Of a stretch of DNA of 64,000 bases, positions 47,312-58,348 are shown one piece after another. Position numbers and translations under genes: made by a program. Under the pieces are notes generated by a model. The model searched no databases. It had not been told where the DNA came from and worked only from the letters and a program-made list of their open reading frames with translations. The DNA comes from Periplaneta americana (Eukaryota; Arthropoda; Insecta; Blattodea; Blattidae). Positions within the stretch are counted from its first letter, which is position 1, and each line of letters opens with the position of its first letter. The stretch spans positions 185,751,043 to 185,815,042 of the forward strand of contig NC_091119.1 of the NCBI RefSeq assembly GCF_040183065.1, given 5' to 3'.

Positions 47312-47531
47312 CTGATGGCAGTGAGTTCTGCGCGACCATGTTGAGTCGGTGTGAGATCAGGAATCATTGCTAGATGTGAGATTTGAACTACAGCCCAGGC
47401 ACCTTGGAACACGATAATGAGAGCTGCGTAGTAAACAGCCATCAACCAGGTCGGGGAACTCGAAGCACTATTACTGCACCCAGGGCATGGTGCGAATATG
47501 AGAGGAAATGAAACGAGCACCAATATAGAAC
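47312..47531 (-). CDS. Mfsd12: MFSD12, exon 3
   Basis: Acceptor caatgttcgcag at 47532 upwards; donor gtacgt at 47311 downwards. Enters completing a Gly codon and leaves two bases of an Arg codon. It encodes SILVLVSFPLIFAPCPGC, a helix YYAALIIVFQGAWAVVQISH and LAMIPDLTPTQHGRAELTAI, all strong MFSD12 landmarks (SFP-FxPCPGC, QISHL, PDL, ELTA-R). Confidence 0.93.
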
Positions 47532-47698
47532 CTGCGAACATTGTAATTGAATACATGTCATAACATTAGTAAAGTCTCTTTGTAGTTGGTAGCGATTTTT
47601 ATCCATTTTTGCCATTCTTTGTTTTTCTCTCCCTCTCCCTCCCCTCCCCCCCTCTGTTAGCCTATTTTTTTTTGTCATAAAAGTTAATTGAAATTATA

Positions 47699-48862
47699 CA
47701 GGGTGGAAATGAAATAATCCTGTAGATTTTCCGAGCGAGTAGCACATGTTGTATGTAACAAAAAAGTGTTATACCATATTGGTGTAAAATTCATAGTTTT
47801 TTTCAGAAAAAAATGTTATTTCCCAAATGTTCAACACCCTCTTATTCGGTAACTATTGCGAGTAGAATCGTGATTTTTGTCCATATCGATAGAAAATCTA
47901 ATAAAGAATCATTATACATCTTACATATTATTTTAATGTACCGAAGTACATATGATATTTTCATGCAGATATTCTGCGTCATCATGCAATGAAAGAGTAA
48001 TGGAACAGAGAAAAATTCTCTCCGGCGCCGGGATTTGAACCCGGGTTTTCAGCTCTACGTGCTGATGCTTTATCCACTAAGCCACACCGGATACCACCCC
48101 GGCGTCGGGCAGAATCGTCTCAGATTAAGCTCCAACTCTTGGGTTCCCTCTAGTGGCCGCCCTCTGCACTACATCATAGATGTCTATGAACGTAGGACCG
48201 AAGTCCACACATGTGCTGAGGTGCACTCGTTATGAGTGACTAGTTGGCCGGGATCCGACGGAATAAGCGTCGTCTTAAATCACGAAGTGATTTACGCATA
48301 TCATATATATTATTTTAATGTACCGAAGTACATATGATATTTTCATGCAGATATTCTGCGCCATCATGCGATGAAAGAGTAATGGAACGGAGAAAAATTC
48401 TCTCCGGCTGAAAATCCGGGTTCAAATCCCGGCGCCGGAGAGAATTTTTCTCCGTTCCATTACTCTTTCATCGCATTATACATCTTGATTACACAACGTT
48501 TAACACTGTATCACTTCGGAATATGTATGATAAGTCTTTCTTGTGTTAAATTTTAACGTACCTTGTTAATACGTTTCGAACTATTTTGGGTCATCTTCAG
48601 AAACAACTCAATTTCAAAACACATACACTCTTTGACTCTACACTACGAACGCACCCACACAGGGAACAAGAGGCGCTAACACCAACAACGACCAGTTCTG
48701 AAGACGACCCAAAATAGGTCGAAGCATATTAACAAGGTACGTTAAAATTTAGCACAAGAAAGACTTATCATACATATTCCAAAGAATCATTTATCTCTTT
48801 GGCGTATTTCAATCGCGTGGAGGGTTTTCGTGTAAATTTAATTTAAAAACACTAATTTGAAG
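47699..48862. mobile_element. CAGGGTGGAA MITE, second copy, interrupted
   Basis: Starts CAGGGTGGAAATGAAATA after TA and follows the copy at 6960 to 47913. It is then split by a composite insertion and resumes at 48781 to about 48862, where similarity ends. Confidence 0.75.
47914..48780. mobile_element. Composite insertion: tRNA-SINE units plus Penelope-like inverted pair
   Basis: Bounded by an 11-bp duplication aaagaatcatt (47903-47913 and 48781-48791). The left half is one full and one partial 382-type SINE unit, the latter folding back at about 48410-48470. The right half (48478-48780) is an inverted pair of Penelope-like ends of the family at 34262. Hammerhead-like boxes face outwards at 48550-48597 (minus) and 48698-48735 (plus). 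Confidence 0.75.
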
Positions 48863-48989
48863 GCGCTGACCACGGCATGTTCTACTACAGGAAGGAATAT
48901 TGGTGGAGGGGAGCGTGACGTCAGAGATCCGTTCGGTCTCGAGCACGGCGTGATATGTCAGTGTTAACGGTGGACATCACATTGTCAAA

Positions 48990-49611
48990 ATGCCGCGAAG
49001 ATGCCGTGTTCCGGGTTGCAAATGTAATTATACATTGATCGACACCTGTGGAGTAACGGTTAGTGCATCTAGCCGCGAAACCAGGTGGTCCGGGTTCGAT
49101 TCCCTGTCGGGGCAAGTTACCTGGTTGAGGTTTTTCCAGGGTTTTCCCTCAACCCAATAAGAGCATTATCACCTTCATCTCATTCAGACGCTAAATAACT
49201 TGCGATGTTGATAAAGCGTCGTAAAATAACCTACTAAAATAAAAAAAATAAATTATATATTGAAAGGTGTTGTTAGTGAATATGTGACGTGTTTTATTAT
49301 TCCCAAATACAAAACATTATGTAACAAGTGGGTGAGAAATATTAAAGAAAAGACTGGAGTCATACCTGGATTCCAAAGGTGTGGAAAGGGTGTATGTGTA
49401 TGATAGGCTAAAACTGAAAATTGGCTCCACTCCTACAATTTTTGGAGGCTTACCAGCATACCTTTTGAAAAAGCTGCTGGTAAAAATAAAGACTACTGAA
49501 GAAAGGGCTGTCGACGCTGAAAAGAGAAAATTAATTGCTGAACATGAGTCAAGTAAAAATGCTGCTGAAGAAGACACATCCTTCACCAATCGATATGGCG
49601 TCATTAAATAA
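48990..49611 (+). pseudogene. THAP-domain gene relic split by a SINE
   Basis: MPRRCRVPGCKCNY at 48990, then after the SINE GVVSEYVTCFIIPKYK and KWVRNIKEKTGV: the Cys-x-x-x-x-Cys start and the conserved Trp of a THAP zinc finger. In another frame, after a deletion that removes the Cys-His part, come STPTIFGGLPAYL and a coiled, Lys/Glu-rich end with stop at 49609. THAP domains are found in P-element transposases and in host regulators. The surrounding repeats suggest a transposon origin, but no P-type ends were found. Confidence 0.65.
49038..49250 (+). mobile_element. tRNA-derived SINE inserted in THAP relic
   Basis: A tRNA-like head (gtaacggttagtgcatctag and gtccgggttcgattccc), a central ggttgaggtttttccagggt block, and an A-rich end. 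The target duplication aattatacattg / aattatatattg (49026-49037 and 49251-49262) has one difference in 12. Confidence 0.88.
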
Positions 49612-50440
49612 CCATTAAAAGAAAGAATACCACATCATTGGAACACTACACGAAACATGAAATCATACACAGTTCTATTCTTATTCGCTTACGATCCTCA
49701 CATTCTTAATTTGAAATGTTAATTTCTTCATCATAAGATGTATAAGCTGATAAACAGTTTGCCTTAACACAGAGCAAAGTCTGGCCAAAACAGATGTATA
49801 GGCGCTTATTTATATTCTCACTTGTCAGTAGTTAAGGTTTGCAGTGAAAGACCTGCCCTTGGACAGGAAACTGTGAAGCAATGTCATACAGTCCAATCTA
49901 TGAACCAATGTAATATTTTTCTGCAGTATATTTTAATTTACAAGCAACCTTTGCAAACGTCAAATTATAGTTACGGTATTAAACATGATGACTTTGATAC
50001 GACACGTAATGTATTGTTTTAAGCGGACCGGAATAGACTGTAAAACGACTTTTTACACAGTTTTATTAAGCATTGTGTAAAGCGCTTAATATAGTCAACA
50101 ATGAAAAAATTGTTCAATACCTATTCTAAAAGAAGACCATGTTCCAGAACAAATGATCGTCGCAATATCTGTAAAATTTTCAGTTGAAACAGATGAATAG
50201 AGATGTAAGATAAGACTGCCACTTTTTGCCACTTCTGCCCATTATTTATTTTATATGAATAGCTTAATTGACCATTAGAAATTAACATCACATGGAGAAA
50301 AAAATTGACGAACAACTTTGAAATTTAGGATTGAGCTTAGACGAAATCGGATTATTTTCGACTCACAACAGAAAAGTTACGTTAAGTATATGAAAAAAAC
50401 AGCTGGGTATTGATTTTTGAATTATAAAACAAAACTTACG
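49612..50440. other. Intronic sequence with a short LINE tail
   Basis: Mostly unassigned. Around 49838-49876 there is a fragment gcagtgaaagacctgccctt identical in type to the LINE 3' end at 44100. Confidence 0.45.
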
Positions 50441-50795
50441 ACATCAATGAAATATGTTCTATAGTGTCAGTGAAATGTGTGCTAAAGTGTCAGTGAAATG
50501 CGTCATAGTGCCACTACAGGGAATGAGATGAGAGTAAAGTGAAAGATTATTGAAACTTATGTAGGACTTATACATAATTATGTAGGTTGTATTGTAAAAT
50601 TAGGTATTTTATTTATGTTTTATTATTATTGTGTTAAATTGTATTGTGTATAAAATTGTATATGTGTTGTAAAATTGTATTGTGTATTGTAAATTTTATT
50701 GTGTATTATTTATCATTTTATTGTGTATTGTTAATATTGTATATACCACTGCCACCGGGTGCTTGCCCACATGCAGTGTGAATAAATACATACAT
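50440..50795 (+). mobile_element. LINE 3' untranslated region
   Basis: T- and G-rich run of tattgtgtattg words, then accactgccaccgggtgctt and gcagtgtgaataaatacata, the 3' end of an insect LINE that I have seen as a repeat. No coding part is attached. Confidence 0.5.
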
Positions 50796-50899
50796 TTTGA
50801 AAGAAGTATATACAGTATATGCAGATCATTTTGGAATTTATTCAAGACGGCTTATTGAATTGAATGGCAAGTAACCCAAACAGCTCACACAAACCCAGC

Positions 50900-52850
50900 C
50901 TAAAGGAAAGAGAAGTTGGGAACCCCGAAATAAACGGTTGAGACCAAATGCTTACGTCATATCCGATAAGCTCAACAATGTGAACGAGTAGACGCGTAGA
51001 AAATCATACAGAAGTGTACATCTGCACCTCATGAACTGATACCTAAACAGTCTCAACGCAGAGTGAATATCTGTAGCTAGATTATCGCTAATCCCACGGA
51101 TGGTGGATTTATCAGGAGAATTGTGATAAATGATGAAAAATGGGTAGGCCTATATTACCGCAACCTTGACACCTCAAAATAGTGGCTCGATCCTCGTCAG
51201 CCTGTCAAAATCGTCGTTAAACAAAACCAGTTCGGCTCCAAAGTAATGTTATGTGTCTGGTGGAATTCTGAAAGTGTGATTCACTGGGAGTTTGATCCAA
51301 ACGGACGTCCAGTCTATACTTACTTACTGGCTTTTAAGGAGGTTCATTGCCGCCCTCACATAAGCCCGCCATTGGTTCCTATCCTGAGCAAGATTAATCC
51401 ATTCTCTATCATAATATCCCACCTCCCTTAAATCCATTTTTATATTATCTTCCCATCTACCTCTCGGCCTCCCCAAAGGTCTTTTTTCCTCCGGCCTCCC
51501 AACTAACACTCTATATACATTTCTGGATTCGCCCATACGTGCTACATGCCCTGCCCATCTCAAACGTCTAGATTTAATGTTCCTAATTATGTCAGGTGAA
51601 GAATGCAATGCGTGCAGTTCTGTGTTGTGTAACTTTCTTCATTCTCCTGTAACTTCATCCCTCTTAGCCCCAAATATTTTTCTAAGCACCTTATTCTCAA
51701 ACACCCTTAATCTCTGTTCCTCTCTCAAAGTGAGAGTGCAAGTTTCACAACCATACAGAACAACCAGTAATGTAACTGTTTTATAAATTCTAACGTTCAG
51801 ATTTTTCGACAGCAGACTGGATGATAGAAGTTTCCCAACCGAATAATAACAAGCATTTCCATATTTATTCTGCGTTTAATTTCCTCCCGAGTATCATTTA
51901 TATTTGTTACTGTTGTTCCCAGATATTTGAACTTTTCCATCTCTTCAAAAGATAAATTTACGATATCGCACCATCTACCCTTAAGTACTAAATACGATAA
52001 CCTATCACTGATAAATTCGACCTTTTTTTGCTGCTGATTTTATTCTTTTATGAATAAAGAATCCTGTACCTAATAGGTGATTATCGTTTCCTTCCCCATA
52101 ATGTAACAAATAATCTCCTATTTGTGTTATGCCATTCCCATCTAACGTAACCTCCTGTACTCCCACAAAGTCTATTTTATATCTAGCTAGCTCTTTTGCT
52201 ACTAATATTACCCCTTCTGTTCTATAAAGACTTGTAACATTCCAAGTACCAAAACTCAAAACCTTATTCCTTTACTGTGGTCGTTCCAGAGAATCATTCC
52301 CATTCCGAGGCTTATTTGAAGGATTCGTAACAAGCTGTTTTTTTTACGCTGATGGGTTGTTAGCCCTTCGTCCAAGCCCCAAGCTGGAGGACTACCCCTC
52401 ATCGGCTGTCCGCGACTGCTTATTCAATATATTCACAGCTACCCTCCATATCTGGAGCCGTCTCATAGGGACCCACAATAAATCGTCCAGTCTATGCGAA
52501 TCTTTATTCTCAACAGATAGAACGAGGTGATGAAGTTTTCAGAGAGAGGTACCCGGCATTGTTTAATCCAAACATAATTCTCTTTCAACAGGAGAATGCA
52601 ACATTCTGTGTCGCTCTAACAATCATGGAAAAAATCTACGAATTGGGAGGAATCAAACTGCTACCACACCCGCCTTCAGATTACCATCTGTTTCAATCCA
52701 AGGCCCACTTCGTGCGTGAAAGAAATTTCCAAAACTTGGAAGCCGTTCAAATTGGTATCACCGAATTTTTCGCATCAAAAACTAGATTATAGTACAGGCT
52801 TTATGTAATACTGAGTTTGTGTATCACTGAAATATGATGCTTTATATAAG
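50900..52850 (+). pseudogene. Mariner transposase relic split by a LINE
   Basis: The left part to 51317 encodes INDEKWVGLYYRN, KQWLDP-like and GSKVMLCVWWNSESVIHWEF. The right part from 52484 encodes YALFNPNIILFQQENATF-type, LTIMEKIYELGGIKLLPHPP and NFQNLEAVQIGITEFFASKT. Joined across the LINE these follow the mariner catalytic domain order, with the second catalytic Asp changed (QQENA for QQDNA) and the SPDLAPSD part shortened to PPSDYHLF. Confidence 0.8.
51318..52483 (-). mobile_element. RTE-type LINE with both ends but central deletion
   Basis: Flanked by a 12-bp duplication cgtccagtctat (51306-51317 and 52484-52495). On the minus strand a 5' region from 52483 leads to an endonuclease start, SFGTWNVTSLYRTEGV, KIDFVGVQEV and GTGFFIHKRIKSAA (52259-52005). 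Then, after a junction near 51960, the RT end (RRLRWAGHVARMGESRNVYR) and an (AAGT)n tail. About 2-3 kb of endonuclease and reverse transcriptase must be missing, judged from the usual size of such elements. Confidence 0.88.
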
Positions 52851-53026
52851 CTTCTTTATATACCGTATGGACACATTTTACTAATATCGTAATGATAATT
52901 TGATAGTCATGTTACTTCGCGAATCTGCTGTTATTACGAAAAAAATTTCAGCTGTCATGGCAAGCTTAGGTTAATGGAAAGCAGCTGTGCTTATCGTATA
53001 GTAAGCTATATCTTGCTTTATTTTAC

Positions 53027-53110
53027 CTGTAATATGCCATGCTTTTCTGCTCCCAACACGATCTGACATATATCCTACAATCGGAGTGGCAAATCCATCA
53101 GCCAATTGAC
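53027..53110 (-). CDS. Mfsd12: MFSD12, exon 2
   Basis: Acceptor tttcttacag at 53111 upwards; donor gtaaaa at 53026 downwards. The 84 bases encode QLADGFATPIVGYMSDRVGS and RKAWHIT, the loop between helices 2 and 3 with the major facilitator signature G-x-x-x-D-R. Phase 1 at both ends. Confidence 0.92.
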
Positions 53111-53119
53111 CTGTAAGAA

Positions 53120-53542
53120 AGAAATACATAGGCTATTGATAATGATTTTTATTTTATTTCATAGTACAATTTAAGTCCTCTAATTGAGATTCTGGCTGAT
53201 ATGTACATCTATTATCAGGCAGTACACTTCACTTAACGATGTGTCAGAGGAAGAACAATTGTTTGTATGCATCTGAAGTCTGATTAGTGTAATATGTAGC
53301 TAGAGGGCGATATATGCAATGGAGGGGGAAAGAAACTGGCCACTCTACCCCCATTATCTCCTGACATAGTTGCCTCATAAGTGGTGTCGTCTTGGTGTCA
53401 CTTGTGGGGTTTAGACAGTTGACTAAACAACAGTACAATTTAGAAGTTTCTTCTGTATTATACTTATATCGATGACTGAGAAGTGTTATCTCGTATCTAC
53501 ATAAATAGTAATTTAGTTTAACTGCATTATTTAGATTAATTA

Positions 53543-53590
<48 letters not shown>

Positions 53591-54580
53591 GTTCACAAAA
53601 TTGGACAGTTAATTAATATTTTGTCCTCGAGTAGATGATCTTGCAAAGCAGAAACATAATACATAAAATGTTTGTCTATTATGGGAGAACTTAATTTTTT
53701 TATAGTTTTCTTATTCACCAGCAAATTCACAGATACGAGGTATCACCAGCGTATAGGTAATTAAGTATGGACACTTCGCGTCGGTACCTTTGATGTAGCC
53801 GGACTGATTTCAATGACCTTCAAGCCAGCTAGAGCGTGAGATTCTGCTTTCTTCCTAGAGTTGGCGCTGACATCACACCAGCTAGCAGTCGACACAGCGG
53901 AAATATAACTCATATAATTAATACATCTAGGTACATTATGTACTCAAAATAAATTGGATCCAAAAAATAATAAATCCGTCATTAACTGTAATGTCTAGAC
54001 TCTAGAGTTCCTTTATAATGAGAGTTGAGACGTTGACCCCAACAACAATTAAAATATGTAAAGATTTCATAGCACTGAAAATGGAAAAACAAAACTCTTA
54101 TGAGAATTAAAACCATATACCTATATTATATTATATACAAATATTAAACGAATTTGGTACATAATTTTATAATGTATTATATTATTTTATAATATAATTT
54201 ATTATATCTGAAATATAAAAAATTATTATTACAACTAGTTAGTCACTGAGAAATAAGGAAAAACTGTTAACTTGAATTTATTTGAAGCAAAGCGTTACTG
54301 GATTATGCAATAAGGTAGGCGATATTTGGATCCAGTGTCTCAACTCTATACTCAATTATTATCTTAGCGTATTCTCGATTACACTAACCTCTAGCGCTTG
54401 AAAGTGGAACTAAACGCCGGCGCACAGAGAAACAAAACACAGGAAAATTCGCTCAGTGTCCATTCTTTATAATCCCTATTCGCTGGTATCACTTCTTAGT
54501 CATCGATATATTTACTGTGCAACCATTTCCGCATTTGTCATTGAATTTTACAGACGTGATACATTGTTTGGAATGTTATT
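53120..54580. other. Intron 1 of MFSD12, unassigned part with microsatellite
   Basis: Holds an ATT microsatellite at about 53545-53590; otherwise nothing recognised. Confidence 0.5.
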
Positions 54581-54709
54581 GGATTGACGCATAAATTCGT
54601 AGCGTTGTTAGGAGATTGTTTATCGTTTGTCTTTTGTTATTTGGAGTGTTGTGCTTGTAAATACGCCATGGATTTTGCGGATTTGAAGAAAGTGTGTAGT
54701 ATTCGTGTG

Positions 54710-55345
54710 CTAAAGAAGATGGAGTATCACGTGAGGGCGGGGAAAAGGAACACTTCCAACATATTCTTACGGTTTTTTAGTTTAATAGAGGAGTAAAGGC
54801 AGCAGAGGCTCGAAACATTTGTCCTATGTACGGAGAGAATGCCATAGGAGAAAGAACTGCAAGAAAATTGTTCTGTCGTTTTAACACGCAACACCCCGTA
54901 CAAAATTTGGTGTCCGTACACAGAAGATATTATGCGTCTAATGGGATAATGAAGTTTTCGTGTGCTACGGATTGCTTCCCAGGAACGTAAGCATAATTGC
55001 TGACATTTACTGCCAACAACTCAGGCGCCTTGCAGCCGCAATTGAAGAAAAACGACCTCGAAAACTGCATCAAGTGCTGTTGGAATGCAATAATGTATGC
55101 CCGTACACCGCTAACATGACGAAAAGCAGCTATCCAGGAACTTGGTTGGGAGGTTATTTCGCATTCCCCGTATTCTCCCGATCTTGCGCCCTCAGATTTC
55201 CACCATTTCCTTTGTCTATCCAACAATCTTCAAGGGAACTCCTTTGATAACGAAGATGCTTTACAAACTTAGCTTGACAACTTCTTTAACTCCAAACCAG
55301 CAGATTTCTTCAGACGCGAAATCGAAAAACTACCCCATTGTATAT
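54710..55345 (+). pseudogene. Mariner relic, different lineage
   Basis: Fragments in changing frames: a short helix-turn-helix region, then IYCQQLRRLAAAIEEKRPRK (54995 onwards), QVLLECNNV where the catalytic QHDNA should be, and then SPDLAPSDFHHF and DNFFNSKPADFFRREIEK in shifted frames to about 55345. The TGDEKW region is missing, so the copy is internally deleted and frameshifted. Confidence 0.75.
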
Positions 55346-55346
55346 A

Positions 55347-55945
55347 CAGAGCGATTCAGTGACTATGTTACAAAATTTTAGGGGTTATAGAGGTCATCAA
55401 TATGAACAACTTTCATATAGGAACCTATGTCCGGAAACATTCCGTTTCGTAGTTACAAGCGTAGATATGTTAGTGTAGCGAGCTAGAATCGAACTCAGGG
55501 CCATCCTTTTGAAGTTTGGTTGCAGACGACCTGTTCTTGAAAACGTTGATGATTTCTCATAAACATGATATAAGTTAGTCGGCATAGTAAATTATATTTT
55601 GACCGTTTAAACCTTGCAAATTTCCTTTCATTTCCTTTTGCTCTTCCATAAATGAAATGCGTATCAGTAAGTTTCAAGGTTTAGTCTATCAAAATATCAT
55701 TTACGCTGTCAACTAGCATATGCCATGTTTATGAGAAATCATCCACGTTCACAGGAAGAAGTCGTCTGCAACCAGACTTCAGAAGGATGACCTTCAGTTC
55801 GAATCTGGCTGGTTACATTGACTAATACATCTTGGCTTTTTACTACCAAAGGAAACGTTCCGCACATAGGTTCCTATATGAAAATTGTTCATAATTATCT
55901 CTTCTATCATCCCTAAAACTTCGTAACATAGTCACTGAATCACCC

Positions 55946-55947
<2 letters not shown>
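55347..55947. mobile_element. Long-TIR MITE next to mariner relic
   Basis: Inverted arms of about 100 bases begin cagagcgattcagtgactat on the left and end agtcactgaatcaccctg on the right. TA precedes the left end; the right flank has become a TG microsatellite. No transposase. The cag-a-g end resembles the MITE at 59880. Confidence 0.75.
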
Positions 55948-56026
<79 letters not shown>

Positions 56027-56065
56027 CTCTCTCTCTCTGTCTGTTTGTGTGTGTGTGTGTGTGTG
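55948..56065. repeat. Compound microsatellite (TG)n(TA)n(TC)n(TG)n
   Basis: Successive pure dinucleotide runs. Long open frames on both strands here are artefacts of the repeat. Confidence 0.95.
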
Positions 56066-57860
56066 TAATCCACAAACTATTAGGGAAAACACGGAAAATT
56101 TACTTCAAGCAAATAAAGCGATAGGTTTGGAAGTAAATCCCGAAAAGACAAAATGACCAGAATATTGTACGAAATGGAAACATGAAAATTGGAAATTTAT
56201 CCTTCGAAGAGGTGGGAAAATTCAAATAATTTGGAGCAACAGTAACAAATATAAATGACACTCGGGAGGAAATTAAATGCAGAATAAATGTGGGGAATAC
56301 CTGTTATTATTCGGTTGAGAAGCTTTTATCATCTAGTCTGCTTTAAAAAATGAGAAAGAATTTATGAAACAGTTATATTACCGGTTGTTCTGTATGGTTG
56401 TGAAACTAGGCCTTTCACTTTGAGAGAGGAATAGATTAAGGGTGTTTGAGAATAAGGTTCTTAGGAAAATATTTGAGGCTAACAAGTAAACCTTCACCTG
56501 AGGTAAAAAACAATGGAAATGAAACGAATATTATTGGAATGAGCATAATGAAATATGAATAATCCTGAAATTTCGCAACTCGACTGCAATTAACAAGTGC
56601 GATACACAGCGCAGAACACGAGGCTTTAAACGGTAAGAAAACACACCTTCAACTAGCGATTAATGCATAAGGAAGAAAACGACGATGCGGTCATGATGTT
56701 ACTTAATACATCGTATTTGCAGAATCTGTGTTTGTTATTATCCAGAAACATATGTCGCACAACAGTGATAGCTAATGAAAAAAATGTTGGAAACACAAAT
56801 TGTCAGTACACCACCCGCACTTTAAGCTGATTTTGCATAGATCGTATATAATCCTTGTACATTTCGGATACAGTACTGAAGTACTTTGTAGTGTTTTGTA
56901 AACGTTTTCTACTCCTGGATGCCAATCCAGCTAACACCCAATCATACCCATGTGCCTGTTGGAATTAGCATAATAAAATAAAAACTACCGGTGAACAAGC
57001 GTCTGCAGTTTCAGTATATTGTTGCGTTGTTGTATTATATCAGATGAAACGTCAAAATATAGGCCTATATTATGGGCAATTTATCGAATCATATGCTTGT
57101 ACATTCGAAAAAAAATACCTCTCCATAGGTTGCAGCTCATAAGTCGTATATGGTGATAGATCTATGATTTTCACCATTAGTTTTTCAAGAGCATAGTGCC
57201 CTTGTTCTGTCATTTGGTCAATTGTATTTTCGTCGCAGTGGATATCATACGAATCCAACAGCAGAAGATTGCGTGTTGCAGAGTTAGGAAGGAATATTTT
57301 TCGTAAGAATTTTATCCATTTTTTTAGTATAGCTGCGTGGTATACTTGTTTGCAATCTAGCCTAAGTAGCTCATTTCAACTTGCATCTTGATTGGTCCCG
57401 ATCTCAGGTGTTCATTGCGTTCGAGTTGTAAAACTTACGTATTTTGCATTAGTTTTAATGCTTAATCCAATGGTAATAAAGGCATTTGTTTTGCTTCTTA
57501 TCCCACCCGAAGGTTTACTTGTAAGAGGGATGAAGTTACAGGAGAATGGAGAAAGTTACACAACGCAGAACTGAACGCGTTGTATTCATCACTTGATATA
57601 ATTAGCAACATTAAATCCAGACGGTTGAGATGGGCAGGGCATGTAGCACGTATGGGGGAATTCAGAAATGCATATAGAGTGTTAGTTGGGAGACTGGAAG
57701 GAAAAAGACCTTTGGGGAGGCCGAGACGTAGATGGGAGGATAATATTAAAGTGGATTTGAGGGAGGTGGGATATGATGATAGAGACTGGATTAATCTTGC
57801 TCAGAATAGGGACCGATGGCGGCAATGAACCTGCGGGTTCCTTAAAAGCCATTTGTAAAT
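56066..57860 (+). mobile_element. RTE-type LINE interrupted by another transposon
   Basis: The left part 56066-56482 (PQTIRENTENLLQANKAIGL, then decayed) and the right part 57522-57850 (RRLRWAGHVARMGEFRNAYR, RPLGRPRRRWEDNIKVDLRE) belong to one LINE. Its 3' end lies within about 42 bases of the MFSD12 exon 1 donor, in antisense orientation to that gene. Confidence 0.85.
56483..57521 (-). mobile_element. DNA transposon with 3-bp TAA duplication
   Basis: Ends caagtaaaccttc and inverse; TAA flanks at 56480-56482 and 57522-57524, which fits a PIF/Harbinger-type 3-bp target. A minus-strand fragment at about 57310-57070 encodes KIFLPNSATRNLLLLDSYD and TTYELQPMERYFF, the LLDSY-H and LQPM segments of a DDE endonuclease. 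The class assignment is open, since this protein fragment looks closer to jerky/pogo-like enzymes. Confidence 0.65.
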
Positions 57861-57893
57861 AAGTATATGTATGAAACGTACATTGTGACTTAC

Positions 57894-58152
57894 CTATAAG
57901 CAGCATCGTTCCTGCGAGTGTAGGATGCATGCCCAGCACCATTTGCAGGAACAGCAATGTGTATGAAAACCACATGGCTGCAGATATGTCGTTGAATATG
58001 TGACCCAGTCCATAGGCAGCTCTCAGAGACAGAGGCAAGTGGTGTTCGCGCCTGTATATGGTGCTTGTAGAGCGCTCCATCGACCCCGTGAGGGGCGTGT
58101 GTTCCTCGTTGGGCTCTGATATACTGAGATTCGAAACCTTGACCTCCTCCAT
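57894..58152 (-). CDS. Mfsd12: MFSD12, exon 1 with start codon: lysosome/melanosome-type MFS transporter
   Basis: The gene runs on the minus strand through eight coding exons (58152-57894, 53110-53027, 47531-47312, 41337-41220, 37971-37621, 35669-35558, 32171-32021, 23101-22864), all in phase, giving 510 residues, close to the family length. The start is the ATG at 58152 in context tacaATGG. Exon 1 carries an acidic N-terminus (MEEVKVSNLSISEPNEE), then LSLRAAYGLGHIFNDISAAM and WFSYTLLFLQMVLGM, the diagnostic first helix and loop of MFSD12. Human MFSD12 sits in lysosomes and melanosomes, is needed for cysteine import and affects pigmentation. A similar role here is inference. Donor gtaagt below 57894. 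The MFS family has 12 helices; I find segments consistent with that. Confidence 0.93.
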
Positions 58153-58205
58153 TGTACTCGGTTATCGGCAGTGACTTTTGGTGTGCATGCTCCTTATTCA
58201 GGTAG
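58153..58205 (-). promoter_or_regulatory. Mfsd12: 5' untranslated part of MFSD12 exon 1
   Basis: A good splice acceptor (ctttgttttcag) ends at 58206 on the minus strand, 53 bases before the ATG. This suggests a further non-coding first exon upstream, not identified. No promoter could be recognised. Confidence 0.45.
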
Positions 58206-58348
58206 CTGAAAACAAAGCTTAATTTAGTTATTTTGTTAAGAACATCTTTGAGGAAATATCACGTGGTGGTCCATGTCGCAAATACTATCAGGTTTATGAA
58301 CAAGTATCTGGAGAGAAGGTGTTTCCTTGGGATCGTTTTAACCTCATA

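Noticed and set aside
55843-56156. Open frames with YIYIYI and CVCVCV repeats
   Set aside because: Direct translation of a dinucleotide microsatellite.
57682-57893. Extension of the MFSD12 exon 1 frame beyond the donor
   Set aside because: The reading frame runs by chance into an antisense LINE; the gtaagt donor and the match of exon 2 to the family end the exon at 57894.
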